Below are positions 1 to 12,358 of a stretch of DNA of 64,000 nt, one piece after another. Source of the stretch: Osmia lignaria lignaria (lineage: Eukaryota; Arthropoda; Insecta; Hymenoptera; Megachilidae); NCBI RefSeq assembly GCF_051020975.1, contig NW_027478159.1, forward strand, positions 17,066,501 through 17,130,500. Reading direction: 5' to 3'. How positions within the stretch are numbered: the first letter of the stretch is position 1; the number at the start of each line of letters is the position of its first letter. The translations under genes were made by a program, and so were the position numbers. The notes beneath the pieces are model-generated. The model did no database searches, was not told the origin of the DNA, and saw only the letters and a list, made by a program, of their open reading frames with translations.

Positions 1-635
1 TATCTCAAGGGAAGGGGCCTAACGGACATATTTCGAGATATTTCTTCTTCTTGTTGTTCTTCTTCTTCACAGCTAAGCTGGAAGCGGCATTTGCAGCTCG
101 TAATAGTGCAGAGTTATCTCAAAGAAAGGGGCCACGGTGTTTCTGTATCTCTATTATGTTGGTGCGGCTTCGGAACTTTTAAATATCTCGATATATCTCG
201 AAAACTACGCTTCTGATCATAAAATATCATAGAACATAAATAGTAGGAAACTTAATTCTCTACAAAAAAGGTCTCTCAACATTTTGCCATCGCTCGCTTC
301 GTTTCCGAGATATTTGCAGATTTATCTCAAGGGAAGGGGCCTAACGGACATATTTCCAGATATTTCTTCTTCTTGTTGTTCTTCTTCTGCACAGCTAAGC
401 TGGAAGTGGCATTTGCAGCTCGCAATTGTGCAGAGTTATCTCAAAGAGAGGGGCCACGGTGTTTCTGTATCTCTATTATGTTGGTGCGGCTTCGGAACTT
501 TTAAATATCTTGATATATCTCGAGAACTACGCATCTGATCAAAAAATATCATAGAACATAAAAAGTAGGAAACTTAATTCTCTACAAAAAAGGTCTCTTA
601 ACATTTTGCCATAGCTCGCTTCGTTTCCGAGATAT

Positions 636-2567
636 TTGCAGATTTATCTCAAGGGAAGGGGCCTAACGGACATATTTCGAGATATTTCTTCTTCTTGTTG
701 TTCTTCTTCTGCACAGCTAAGCTGGAAGTGGCATTTGCAGCTCGCAATAGTGAAGAGTTATCTCAAAGAAAGGGGCCACGGTGTTTCTGTATCTCTATTA
801 TGTTTGTGCGGCTTCCTAACTTTTAAATATCTTGATATATCTCGAGAACTACGCATCTGATCAAAAAATATCATAGAACATAAAAAGTAGGAAACTTAAT
901 TCTCTACAAAAAAGGTCTCTTAACATTTTGCCATAGCTCGCTTCGTTTCCGAGATATTTGCAGATTTATCTCAAGGGAAGGGGCCTAACGGACATATTTC
1001 GAGATATTTCTTCTTCTTGTTGTTCTTCTTCTTCACAGCTAAGCTGGAAGTGGCATTTGCAGCTCGCAATAGTGCAGAGTTATCTCAAAGAAAGGGGCCA
1101 CGGTGTTTCTGTATCTCTATTATGTTGGTGCGGCTTCGGAACTTTTAAATATCTCGATATATCTCGAAAACTACGCTTCTGATCAAAAAATATCATAGAA
1201 CATAAAAAGTAGGAAACTTAATTCTCTACAAAAAAGGTCCCTTAACATTTTCCCATAGCTGGCATCGTTTCCGAGATATTTGCAGATTTAGCTCAAGGGA
1301 AGGGGCCTGACGGACATATTCCGAGATATTTCTTCTTCTTGTTGTTCTTCTTCTTCACAGCTAAGCTGGAAGCGGCATTTGCAGCTCGTAATAGTGCAGA
1401 GTTATCTCAAAGAAAGGGGCCACGGTGTTTCTGTATCTCTATTATGTTGGTGCGGCTTCGGAACTTTTAAATATCTCGATATATCTCGAAAACTACGCTT
1501 CTGATCATAAAATATCATAGAACATAAATTGTAGGAAACATAATTCTCTACAAAAAAGGTTTCTTCACGTTTTGCCATAGCTCCCTTCGTTTCCGAGATA
1601 TTTGCAGATTTATCTCAAGGGAAGGGGCCTGACGGACATATTTCCAGATATTTCTTCTTCTTGTTGTTCTTCTTCTGCACAGCTAAGCTGGAAGTGGCAT
1701 TTGCAGCTCGCAATAGTGAAGAGTTATCTCAAAGAAAGGGGCCACGGTGTTTCTGTATCTCTATTATGTTGGTGCGGCTTCCTAACTTTTAAATATCTTG
1801 ATGTATCTCGAGAACTACGCATCTGATCAAAAAATATCATAGAACATAAAAAGTAGGAAACTTAATTCTCTACAAAAAAGGTCTCTTAACATTTTGCCAT
1901 AGCTCGCTTCGTTTCCGAGATATTTGCAGATTTATCTCAAGGGAAGGGGCCTAACGGACATATTTCGAGATATTTCTTCTTCTTGTTGTTCTTCTTCTTC
2001 ACAGCTAAGCTGGAAGTGGCATTTGCAGCTCGCAATAGTGCAGAGTTGTCTCAAAGAAAGGGGCCACGGTGTTTCTGTATCTCTATTATGTTGGTGCGGC
2101 TTCGGAACTTTTAAATATCTCGATATATCTCGAAAACTACGCTTCTGATCAAAAAATATCATAGAACATAAAAAGTAGGAAACTTAATTCTCTACAAAAA
2201 AGGTCTCTTAACATTTTCCCATAGCTGGCATCGTTTCTGAGATATTTGCAGATTTAGCTCAAGGGAAGGGGCCTGACGGACATATTCCGAGATATTTCTT
2301 CTTCTTGTTGTTCTTCTTCTTCACAGCTAAGCTGGAAGCGGCATTTGCAGCTCGGAATAGTGCAGAGTTATCTCAAAGAAAGGGGCCACGGTGTTTCTGT
2401 ATCTCTATTATGTTGGTGCGGCTTCGGAACTTTTAAATATCTCGATATATCTCGAAAACTACGCTTCTGATCATAAAATATCATAGAACATAAATTGTAA
2501 GAAACATAATTCTCTACAAAAAAGGTTTCTTCACGTTTTGCCATAGCTCCCTTCGTTTCCGAGATAT
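636..2567. repeat. Two copies of a 966-bp trimer HOR
   Basis: Monomers 636, 958 and 1280 correspond to 1602, 1924 and 2246. The first of each trio shares the private variant CTTCCTAACTTTT (normally CTTCGGAAC). The third of each shares the GCTGGCATCG junction, the TAGCTC change and TGATCATAAAAT. The copies are imperfect: TTTCGAG against TTTCCAG in the first monomer, GTTATCTC against GTTGTCTC in the second, CTCGTAATAG against CTCGGAATAG in the third. Confidence 0.75.
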
Positions 2568-3533
2568 TTGCAGATTTATCTCAAGGGAAGGGGCCTGACG
2601 GACATATTTCCAGATATTTCTTCTTCTTGTTGTTCTTCTTCTGCACAGCTAAGCTGGAAGCGGCATTTGCAGCTCGTAATAGTGCAGAGTTATCTCAAAG
2701 AAAGGGGCCACGGTGTTTCTGTATCTCTATTATGTTGGTGCGGCTTCGGAACTTTTAAATATCTCGATATATCTCGAAAACTACGCTTCTGATCAAAAAA
2801 TATCATAGAACATAAAAAGTAGGAAACTTAATTCTCTACAAAAAAGGTCTCTAAACATTTTCCCATAGCTGGCATCGTTTCCGAGATATTTGCAGATTTA
2901 GCTCAAGGGAAGGGGCCTGACGGACATATTCCGAGATATTTCTTCTTCTTGTTGTTCTTCTTCTTCACAGCTAAGCTGGAAGCGGCATTTGCAGCTCGGA
3001 ATAGTGCAGAGTTATCTCAAAGAAAGGGGCCACGGTGTTTCTGTATCTCTATTATGTTGGTGCGGCTTCGGAACTTTTAAATATCTCGATATATCTCGAA
3101 AACTACGCTTCTGATCATAAAATATCATAGAACATAAATTGTAAGAAACATAATTCTCTACAAAAAAGGTTTCTTCACGTTTTGCCATAGCTCCCTTCGT
3201 TTCCGAGATATTTGCAGATTTATCTCAAGGGAAGGGGCCTGACGGACATATTTCCAGATATTTCTTCTTCTTGTTGTTCTTCTTCTGCACAGCTAAGCTG
3301 GAAGCGGCATTTGCAGCTCGTAATAGTGCAGAGTTATCTCAAAGAAAGGGGCCACGGTGTTTCTGTATCTCTATTATGTTGGTGCGGCTTCGGAACTTTT
3401 AAATATCTCGATATATCTCGAAAACTACGCTTCTGATCAAAAAATATCATAGAACATAAAAAGTAGGAAACTTAATTCTCTACAAAAAAGGTCTCTAAAC
3501 ATTTTCCCATAGCTGGCATCGTTTCCGAGATAT
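2246..3533. repeat. Two tandem copies of a 644-bp dimer HOR
   Basis: Dimer 2246+2568 is followed by 2890+3212, and a diverging third dimer starts at 3534. Both copies share CTCGGAATAG and AATTGTAAGAAAC in the first monomer. In the second they share GAAGCGGCATTT and a GTCTCTAAAC junction. Apart from the first-copy base change in CGTTTCTGAG and the upstream junction the copies look the same by eye, so this duplication is younger than the neighbouring trimers. Confidence 0.8.
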
Positions 3534-4499
3534 TTGCAGATTTAGCTCAAGGGAAGGGGCCTGACGGACATATTCCGAGATATTTCTTCTTCTTGTTGTT
3601 CTTCTTCTTCACAGCTAAGCTGGAAGCGGCATTTGCAGCTCGTAATAGTGCAGAGTTATCTCAAAGAAAGGGGCCACGGTGTTTCTGTATCTCTATTATG
3701 TTGGTGCGGCTTCGGAACTTTTAAATATCTCGATATATCTCGAAAACTACGCTTCTGATCATAAAATATCATAGAACATAAATTGTAGGAAACATAATTC
3801 TCTACAAAAAAGGTTTCTTCATGTTTTGCCATAGCTCCCTTCGTTTCCGAGATATTTGCAGATTTATCTCAAGGGAAGGGGCCTGACGGACATATTTCCA
3901 GATATTTCTTCTTCTTGTTGTTCTTCTTCTGCACAGCTAAGCTGGAAGTGGCATTTGCAGCTCGCAATAGTGAAGAGTTATCTCAAAGAAAGGGGCCACG
4001 GTGTTTCTGTATCTCTATTATGTTGGTGCGGCTTCGGAACTTTTAAATATCTTGATATATCTCGAGAACTACGCATCTGATCAAAAAATATCATACAACA
4101 TAAAAAGTAGGAAACTTAATTCTCTACAAAAAAGGTCTCTTAACATTTTGCCATAGCTCGCTTCGTTTCCGAGATATTTGCAGATTTATCTCAAGGGAAG
4201 GGGCCTGACGGACATATTTCGAGATATTTCTTCTTCTTGTTGTTCTCCTTCTGCACAGCTAAGCTGGACGTGGCACGTACAGCTCGCAATAGTGCAGAGT
4301 TATCTCAAAGGAAGGGGCCACGGTGTTTCTGTATCTCTATTATGTTGGTGCGGCTTCGGAACTTTTAAATATCTTCATATATCTCGAGAACTACGCATCT
4401 GATCAAAAAATATCATAGAACATAAAAAGTAGGAAACTTAATTCTCTACAAAATAGGTCTCTTAAGATTTTGCCATAGCTCGCTTCGTTTCCGAGATAT

Positions 4500-5689
4500 T
4501 TGCAGATTAATCTCAAGGGAAGGGGCCTGACGGACATATTTCGAGATATTTCTTCTTCTTGTTGTTCTTCTTCTGCACAGCTAAGCTGGAAGTGGCATTT
4601 GCAGCTCGCAATAGTGCAGAGTTATCTCAAAGAAAGGGGCCACGGTGTTTCTGTATCTCTATTATGTTGGTGCGGCTTCGGAACTTTTAAATATCTTGAT
4701 ATATCTCGAGAACTACGCATCTGATCAAATAATATCATACAACATAAAAAGTAGGAAACTTAATTCTCTACAAAAAAGGTCTCTTAACATTTTGCCATAG
4801 CTCGCTTCGTTTCCGAGATATTTGCAGATTTATCTCAAGGGAAGGGGCCTGACGGACATATTTCGAGATATTTCTTCTTCTTGTTGTTCTCCTTCTGCAC
4901 AGCTAAGCTGGACGTGGCATTTACAGCTAGCAATAGTGCAGAGTTATCTCAAAGGAAGGGGCCACGGTGTTTCTGTATCTCTATTATGTTGGTGCGGCTT
5001 CGGAACTTTTAAATATCTTCATATATCTCGAGAACTACGCATCTGATCAAAAAATATCATAGAACATAAAAAGTAGGAAACTTAATTCTCTACAAAAAAG
5101 GTCTCTTAACGTTTTGCCATAGCTGGCTTCGTTTCCGAGATATTTGCAGATTTATCTCAAGGGAAGGGGCCTGACGGACATATTTCGAGATATTTCTTCT
5201 TCTTGTTGCTCTTCTTCTGCACAGCTAAGCTGGAAGTGACATTTGCAGCTCGCAATAGTGCAGAGTTATCTCAGAGAAAGGGGCCACGGTGTTTCTGTAT
5301 CTCTATTATGTTGGTGCGGCTTCGGAACTTTTAAATATCTTGATATATCTCGAGAACTCCTCATCTGATCAAATAATATCATAGAACATAAAAAGGAGGA
5401 AACTTAATTCTCTACAAATAAGGTCTCTTAACATTTTGCCATAGCTCGCTTCGTTTCCGAGATATTTGCAGATTTATCTCAAGGGAAGGGGCCTGACGGA
5501 CATATTTCGAGATATTTCTTCTTCTTGTTGTTCTTCTTCTGCACAGCTAAACTGGAAGTGGCATTTCCCGCTCGCAATAGTGCAGAGTTATCCCAACGGA
5601 AGGGGCCACGGTGATTCTGTATCTCTATTATGTTGGTGCGGCTTCGGAACTTTTAAATATCTCGATATATCTCGAAAACTACGCTTCTG
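4500..5689. repeat. 1190-bp block, copy 1 (repeated 1610 bp downstream)
   Basis: Monomers 4500, 4822, 5144 and the first two thirds of 5466 match 6110, 6432, 6754 and 7076 in order. Shared private markers include GCAGATTAATCTC in the first monomer, AGCTAGCAATAG in the second and ACTCCTCATCTG in the third. The copies part near base 5690: the 3-prime end of 5466 carries TGATCATAAAAT and AAATTGTAGG, as found near 3750, whereas 7076 does not. Confidence 0.8.
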
Positions 5690-6109
5690 ATCATAAAATA
5701 TCATAGAACATAAATTGTAGGAAACATAATTCTCTACAAAAAAGGTTTCTTCACGTTTTGCCATAGCTCCCTTCGTTTCCGAGATATTTGCAGATTTATC
5801 TCAAGGGAAGGGGCCTGACGGACATATTTCCAGATATTTCTTCTTCTTGTTGTTCTTCTTCTGCACAGCTAAGCTGGAAGTGGCATTTGCAGCTCGCAAT
5901 AGTGAAGAGTTATCTCAAAGAAAGGGGCCACGGTGTTTCTGTATCTCTATTATGTTGGTGCGGCTTCGGAACTTTTAAATATCTTCATATATCTCGAGAA
6001 CTACGCATCTGATCAAAAAATATCATAGAACATAAAAAGTAGGAAACTTAATTCTCTACAAAATAGGTCTCTTAACATTTTGCCATAGCTCGCTTCGTTT
6101 CCGAGATAT

Positions 6110-7299
6110 TTGCAGATTAATCTCAAGGGAAGGGGCCTGACGGACATATTTCGAGATATTTCTTCTTCTTGTTGTTCTTCTTCTGCACAGCTAAGCTGGA
6201 AGTGGCATTTGCAGCTCGCAATAGTGCAGAGTTATCTCAAAGAAAGGGGCCACGGTGTTTCTGTATCTCTATTATGTTGGTGCGGCTTCGGAACTTTTAA
6301 ATATCTTGATATATCTCGAGAACTACGCATCTGATCAAAAAATATCATACAACATAAAAAGTAGGAAACTTAATTCTCTACAAAAAAGGTCTCTTAACAT
6401 TTTGCCATAGCTCGCTTCGTTTCCGAGATATTTGCAGATTTATCTCAAGGGAAGGGGCCTGACGGACATATTTCGAGATATTTCTTCTTCTTGTTGTTCT
6501 CCTTCTGCACAGCTAAGCTGGACGTGGCATTTACAGCTAGCAATAGTGCAGAGTTATCTCAAAGGAAGGGGCCACGGTGTTTCTGTATCTCTATTATGTT
6601 GGTGCGGCTTCGGAACTTTTAAATATCTTCATATATCTCGAGAACTACGCATCTGATCAAAAAATATCATAGAACATAAAAAGTAGGAAACTTAATTCTC
6701 TACAAAAAAGGTCTCTTAACGTTTTGCCATAGCTGGCTTCGTTTCCGAGATATTTGCAGATTTATCTCAAGGGAAGGGGCCTGACGGACATATTTCGAGA
6801 TATTTCTTCTTCTTGTTGCTCTTCTTCTGCACAGCTAAGCTGGAAGTGACATTTGCAGCTCGCAATAGTGCAGAGTTATCTCAGAGAAAGGGGCCACGGT
6901 GTTTCTGTATCTCTATTATGTTGGTGCGGCTTCGGAACTTTTAAATATCTTGATATATCTCGAGAACTCCTCATCTGATCAAATAATATCATAGAACATA
7001 AAAAGGAGGAAACTTAATTCTCTACAAATAAGGTCTCTTAACATTTTGCCATAGCTCGCTTCGTTTCCGAGATATTTGCAGATTTATCTCAAGGGAAGGG
7101 GCCTGACGGACATATTTCGAGATATTTCTTCTTCTTGTTGTTCTTCTTCTGCACAGCTAAACTGGAAGTGGCATTTCCCGCTCGCAATAGTGCAGAGTTA
7201 TCCCAACGAAAGGGGCCACGGTGATTCGGTATCTCTATTATGTTGGTGCGGCTTTGGAACTTTTAAATATCTCGATATATCTCGAAAACTACGCTTCTG
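6110..7299. repeat. 1190-bp block, copy 2
   Basis: This copy is offset exactly 1610 bp (five monomers) from the one at 4500. Differences seen by eye include AACGAAAGG against AACGGAAGG and GATTCGGTATC against GATTCTGTATC in the last monomer. Monomer 5788, which joins the copies, is a mosaic: its 5-prime part has the TTTCCAGAT and GTGAAGAG markers of 3856, and its 3-prime part the CTTCATAT and AAAATAGG markers of 4178. Confidence 0.8.
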
Positions 7300-8363
7300 A
7301 TCAAAAAATATCATAGAACATAAAAAGTAGGAAACATAATTCTCTACAAAAAAGGTCTCTTCACATTTTGCCATAGCTCGCTTCGTTTCCGAGATATTTG
7401 CAGATTTATCTCAAGGGAAGGGGCCTGACGGACATATTTCGAGATATTTCTTCTTCTTGTTGCTCTTCTTCTGCACAGCTAAGCTGGAAGTGACATTTAC
7501 AGCTCGCAATAGTGCAGAGTTATCTCAGAGAAAGGGGCCACGGTGTTTCTGTATCTCTATTATGTTGGTGCGGCTTCGGAACTTTTAAATATCTTCATAT
7601 ATCTCGAGAACTACGCATCTGATCAAAAAATATCATAGAACATAAAAAGTAGGAAACATAATTCTCTACAAAAAAGGTCTCTTAACATTTTGCCATAGCT
7701 CGCTTCGTTTCCGAGATATTTGCAGATTTATCTCAAGGGAAGGGGCCTGACGGACATATTTCGAGATATTTCTTCTTCTTGTTGTTCTTCTTCTGCACAG
7801 CTAAGCTGGAAGTGGCATTTGCAGCTCGCAATAGTGCAAAGTTACCTCAAAGAAAGGGGCCACGGTGTTTCTGTATCTCTATTATGTTGGTGCGGCTTCG
7901 GAACTTTTAAATATCTCGATATATCTCGAAAACTACGCTTCTGATCAAAAAATATCATAGAACATAAATTGTAGGAAACCTAATTTTCTACAAAAAAGGT
8001 CTCTTAACATTTTGCCGTAGCTCGCTTCGTTTCCGAGATATTTGCAGATTTATCTCAAGGGAAGGGGCCTGACGGACATATTTCGAGATATTTCTTCTTC
8101 TTGTTGTTCTTCTTTTGCACAGCTAAGCTGGAAGTGGCATTTGCAGCTCGCAATAGTGCAGAGTTATCTCAAAGGAAGGGGCCACGGTGTTTCTGTACCT
8201 CTATTACTGTGGTGCAGCTTCGGAACTTTTAAATATCTTGATATATCTCGAGAACTACGCATCTGATCAAAAAATATCATAGAACATAAAAAGTAGGAAC
8301 CTTAATTCTCTACAAAAAAGGTATCTTGACATTTTGCCATAGCTCGCTTCGTTTCCGAGATAT

Positions 8364-9329
8364 TTGCAGATATATCTCAAGGGAAGGGGCCTGACGGACA
8401 TATTTCGAGATATTTCTTCTTCTTGTTGTTCTTCTTCTGCACAGCTAAACTGGAAGTGGCATTTCCAGCTCGCAATAGCGCAGAGTTATCTCAAAGAAAG
8501 GGGCCACGGTGTTTCTGTATCTCTATTATGTTGGTGCGGCTTCGGAACTTTTAAATATCTTGATATATCTCGAGAACTACGCATCTGATCAAAAAATATC
8601 ATAGAACATAAAAAGTAGGAAACTTAATTCTCTACAAAAAAGGTCTCTTAACATTTTGCCATAGCTCGCTTCGTTTCCGAGATATTTGCAGATTTATCTC
8701 AAGGGAAGGGGCCTGACGGACATATTTCGAGATATTTCTTCTTCTTGTTGTTCTCCTTCTGCACAGCTAAGCTGGACGTGGCATTTACAGCTAGCAATAG
8801 TGCAGAGTTATCTCAAAGGAAGGGGCCACGGTGTTTCTGTATCTCTATTATGTTGGTGCGGCTTCGGAACTTTTAAATATCTTCATATATCTCGAGAACT
8901 ACGCATCTGATCAAAAAATATCATAGAACATAAAAAGTAGGAAACTTAATTCTCTACAAAAAAGGTCTCTTAACGTTTTGCCATAGCTGGCTTCGTTTCC
9001 GAGATATTTGCAGATTTATCTCAAGGGAAGGGGCCTGACGGACATATTTCGAGATATTTCTTCTTCTTGTTGTTCTTCTTCTGCACAGCTAAACTGGAAG
9101 TGGCATTTCCAGCTCGCAATAGCGCAGAGTTATCTCAAAGAAAGGGGCCACGGTGTTTCTGTATCTCTATTATGTTGGTGCGGCTTCGGAACTTTTAAAT
9201 ATCTTGATATATCTCGAGAACTACGCATCTGATCAAAAAATATCATAGAACATAAAAAGTAGGAAACTTAATTCTCTACAAAAAAGGTCTCTTAACATTT
9301 TGCCATAGCTCGCTTCGTTTCCGAGATAT
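8364..9329. repeat. Alternating subtypes around 8364-9329
   Basis: Monomers 8364 and 9008 are the same subtype (GCTAAACTGG, ATTTCCAGC, AATAGCGCAG) and flank 8686 of the GGACGTGG class. The alternation reappears at 14482-15447 and 22210-23175, where a copy of the AATAGCGCAG monomer (14804, 22532) again lies between two GGACGTGG monomers. Domains II and III therefore share an ancestral dimer. Confidence 0.65.
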
Positions 9330-9651
9330 TTGCAGATTTATCTCAAGGGAAGGGGCCTGACGGACATATTTCGAGATATTTCTTCTTCTTGTTGTTCTTC
9401 TTCTGCACAGCTAAACTGGAAGTGGCATTTCCCGCTCGCAATAGTGCAGAGTTATCCCAACGAAAGGGGCCACGGTGATTCTGTATCTCTATTATGTTGG
9501 TGCGGCTTCGGAACTTTTAAATATCTCGATATATCTCGAAAACTACGCATCTGATCAAAAAATATCATAGAACATAAAAAGTAGGAAACTTAATTCTCTA
9601 CAAAAAAGGTCTCTTAACGTTTTGCCATAGCTGGCTTCGTTTCCGAGATAT

Positions 9652-10939
9652 TTGCAGATTTATCTCAAGGGAAGGGGCCTGACGGACATATTTCGAGATA
9701 TTTCTTCTTCTTGTTGCTCTTCTTCTGCACAGCTAAGCTGGAAGTGACATTTGCAGCTCGCAATAGTGCAGAGTTATCTCAGAGAAAGGGGCCACGGTGT
9801 TTCTGTATCTCTATTATGTTGGTGCGGCTTCGGAACTTTTAAATATCTTGATATATCTCGAGAACTCCTCATCTGATCAAATAATATCATAGAACATAAA
9901 AAGGAGGAAACTTAATTCTCTACAAATAAGGTCTCTTAACATTTTGCCATAGCTCGCTTCGTTTCCGAGATATTTGCAGATTTATCTCAAGGGAAGGGGC
10001 CTGACGGACATATTTCGAGATATTTCTTCTTCTTGTTGTTCTTCTTCTGCACAGCTAAACTGGAAGTGGCATTTCCCGCTCGCAATAGTGCAGAGTTATC
10101 CCAACGAAAGGGGCCACGGTGATTCTGTATCTCTATTATGTTGGTGCGGCTTCGGAACTTTTAAATATCTCGATATATCTCGAAAACTACGCTTCTGATC
10201 AAAAAATATCATAGAACATAAAAAGTAGGAAACATAATTCTCTACAAAAAAGGTCTCTTAACATTTTGCCATAGCTCGCTTCGTTTCCGAGATATTTGCA
10301 GATTTATCTCAAGGGAAGGGGCCTGACGGACATATTTCGAGATATTTCTTCTTCTTGTTGTTCTTCTTCTGCACAGCTAAGCTGGACGTGGCATTTACAG
10401 CTCGCAATAGTGCAGAGTTATCTCAAAGAAAGGGGCCACGGTGTTTCTGTATCTCTATTATGTTGGTGCGGCTTCGGAACTTTTAAATATCTTCATATAT
10501 CTCGAGAACTACGCATCTGATCAAAAAATATCATAGAACATAAAAAGTAGGAAACTTAATTCTCTACAAAAAAGGTCTCTTAACGTTTTGCCATAGCTGG
10601 CTTCGTTTCCGAGATATTTGCAGATTTATCTCAAGGGAAGGGGCCTGACGGACATATTTCGAGATATTTCTTCTTCTTGTTGCTCTTCTTCTGCACAGCT
10701 AAGCTGGAAGTGACATTTGCAGCTCGCAATAGTGCAGAGTTATCTCAGAGAAAGGGGCCACGGTGTTTCTGTATCTCTATTATGTTGGTGCGGCTTCGGA
10801 ACTTTTAAATATCTTGATATATCTCGAGAACTCCTCATCTGATCAAATAATATCATAGAACATAAAAAGGAGGAAACTTAATTCTCTACAAATAAGGTCT
10901 CTTAACATTTTGCCATAGCTCGCTTCGTTTCCGAGATAT
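9652..10939. repeat. 966-bp spaced repeat of the GTGACAT subtype
   Basis: Monomers 9652 and 10618 are alike, including the AACGTTTTGCCATAGCTGGC junction before each and ACTCCTCATCTG near the end. They are separated by 9974 (CCCAACG class) and 10296 (GGACGTGG, CTTCATAT). The same three-monomer order occurs at 4822-5466 and 6432-7076. Both GTGACAT copies have an in-frame TGA, which counts against any protein-coding role. Confidence 0.65.
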
Positions 10940-11261
10940 TTGCAGATTTATCTCAAGGGAAGGGGCCTGACGGACATATTTCGAGATATTTCTTCTTCTT
11001 GTTGCTCTTCTTCTGCACAGCTAAGCTGGAAGTGACATTTGCAGCTCGCAATAGTGCAGAGTTATCTCAGAGAAAGGGGCCACGGTGTTTCTGTATCTCT
11101 ATTATGTTGGTGCGGCTTCGGAACTTTTAAATATCTCGATATATCTCGAGAACTACGCATTTGATTAAAAAATATCATACAACATAAAAAGTAGGAAACT
11201 TAATTCTCTACAAAAAAGGTCTCTCAACATTTTGCCATAGCTCGCTTCGTTTCCGAGATAT

Positions 11262-12227
11262 TTGGAGATTTATCTCAAGGGAAGGGGCCTGTCGGACATA
11301 TTTCGATATATTTCTTCTTCTTGTTGTTCTTCTTCTGCACAGCTAAACTGGAAGTGGCATTTCCAGCTCGCCATAGTGCAGAGTTATCTCAAAGAAAGGG
11401 GCCACGGTGTTTCTGTATCTCTATTATGTTGGTGCGGCTTCGGAACTTTTAAATATCTTGATATATCTCGAGAACTACGAATCTGATCAAAAAATATCAT
11501 AGAACATAAAAAGTAGGAAACTTAATGCTCTACAAAAAAGGTCTCACAAGATTTTCCCATAGCTCGCTTCGTTTCCGAGATATTTGCAGATTTATCTCAA
11601 GGGAAGGGGCCTGGCGGACATATTTCGAGATATTTCTTCTTCTTGTTGTTCTTCTTCTGCACAGCTAAGCTGGAAGTGGCATTTGCAGCTCGCAATAGTG
11701 CAGAGTTATCTCAAAGAAAGGGGCCACGGTGTTTCTGTATCTCTATTATGTTGGTGCGGCTTCGGAACTTTTAAATATCTTGATATATCTCGAGAACTAC
11801 GCATCTGATGAAAAAATATCATAGAACATAAAAAGTAGGAAACTTAATTCTCTACAAATAAAGTCTCTTAACATTTTGCCATAGCTCGCTTCGTTTCCGA
11901 GATATTTGCAGATTTATCTCAAGGGAAGGGGCCTGACGGACATATTTGGAGATATTTCTTCTTCTTGTTGTTCTTCTTCTGCACAGCTAAGCTGGAAGTG
12001 GCATTTGCAGCTCGCAATAGTGCAGAGTTATCTCAAAGAAAGGGGCCACGGTGTTTCTGTATCTCTATTATGTTGGTGCGGCTTCGGAACTTTTAAATAT
12101 CTTGATATATCTCGAGAACTACGCATCTGATAAAAAAATATCGTAGAACATAAAAAGTAGGAAACTTAATTCTCTACAAAAAAGGTCTCTTAACATTTTG
12201 CCATAGCTCGCTTCGTTTCCGAGATAT
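11262..12227. repeat. 966-bp trimer HOR, isolated copy
   Basis: Three ordered monomers are present: 11262 (TTTGGAGATT, CTGTCGGAC, TCGATATATTTC), 11584 (CTGGCGGAC, preceded by CACAAGATTTTCCC) and 11906 (TTTGGAGATATTTC, preceded by ACAAATAAAGTC). It is followed by 12228, a form of the first monomer with TTTGCAG restored, which also closes the other two trimer runs (19634, 25430). The first monomer has a private CTTAATGCTC base change at its 3-prime end. Confidence 0.85.
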
Positions 12228-12358
12228 TTGCAGATTTATCTCAAGGGAAGGGGCCTGTCGGACATATTTCGATATATTTCTTCTTCTTGTTGTTCTTCTT
12301 CTGCACAGCTAAACTGGAAGTGGCATTTCCAGCTCGCCATAGTGCAGAGTTATCTCAA

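Larger units (their letters stand above)
1..4177. repeat. Array domain I: trimer then dimer organisation
   Basis: The domain is about 13 monomers, all 322 bp. It is rich in the subtype ending CGAAAACTACGCTTC and in monomers with TTTCCAGAT in place of TTTCGAGAT. A second class carries CATTTTCCCATAGCTGGC upstream and TAGCTC after GCAGATT (1280, 2246, 2890, 3534). These two markers are not seen in combination elsewhere in the window. The left boundary lies outside the window; the right one is where the GGACGTGG class first appears at 4178. Confidence 0.75.
4178..11261. repeat. Array domain II: mosaic of recurrent monomer subtypes
   Basis: The domain has 22 monomers of exactly 322 bp. Four subtypes recur: one with TTCTCCTTCTGC, GGACGTGG, AAAGGAAGG and CTTCATAT (4178, 4822, 6432, 8686); one with GAAGTGACATTT and TTGCTCTTC (5144, 6754, 7398, 9652, 10618, 10940); one with ATTTCCCGCTCGC and TTATCCCAACG (5466, 7076, 9330, 9974); and one with GCTAAACTGG and AATAGCGCAG (8364, 9008). 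The order is not strictly periodic, as expected where several small duplications have been superimposed. Confidence 0.75.
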
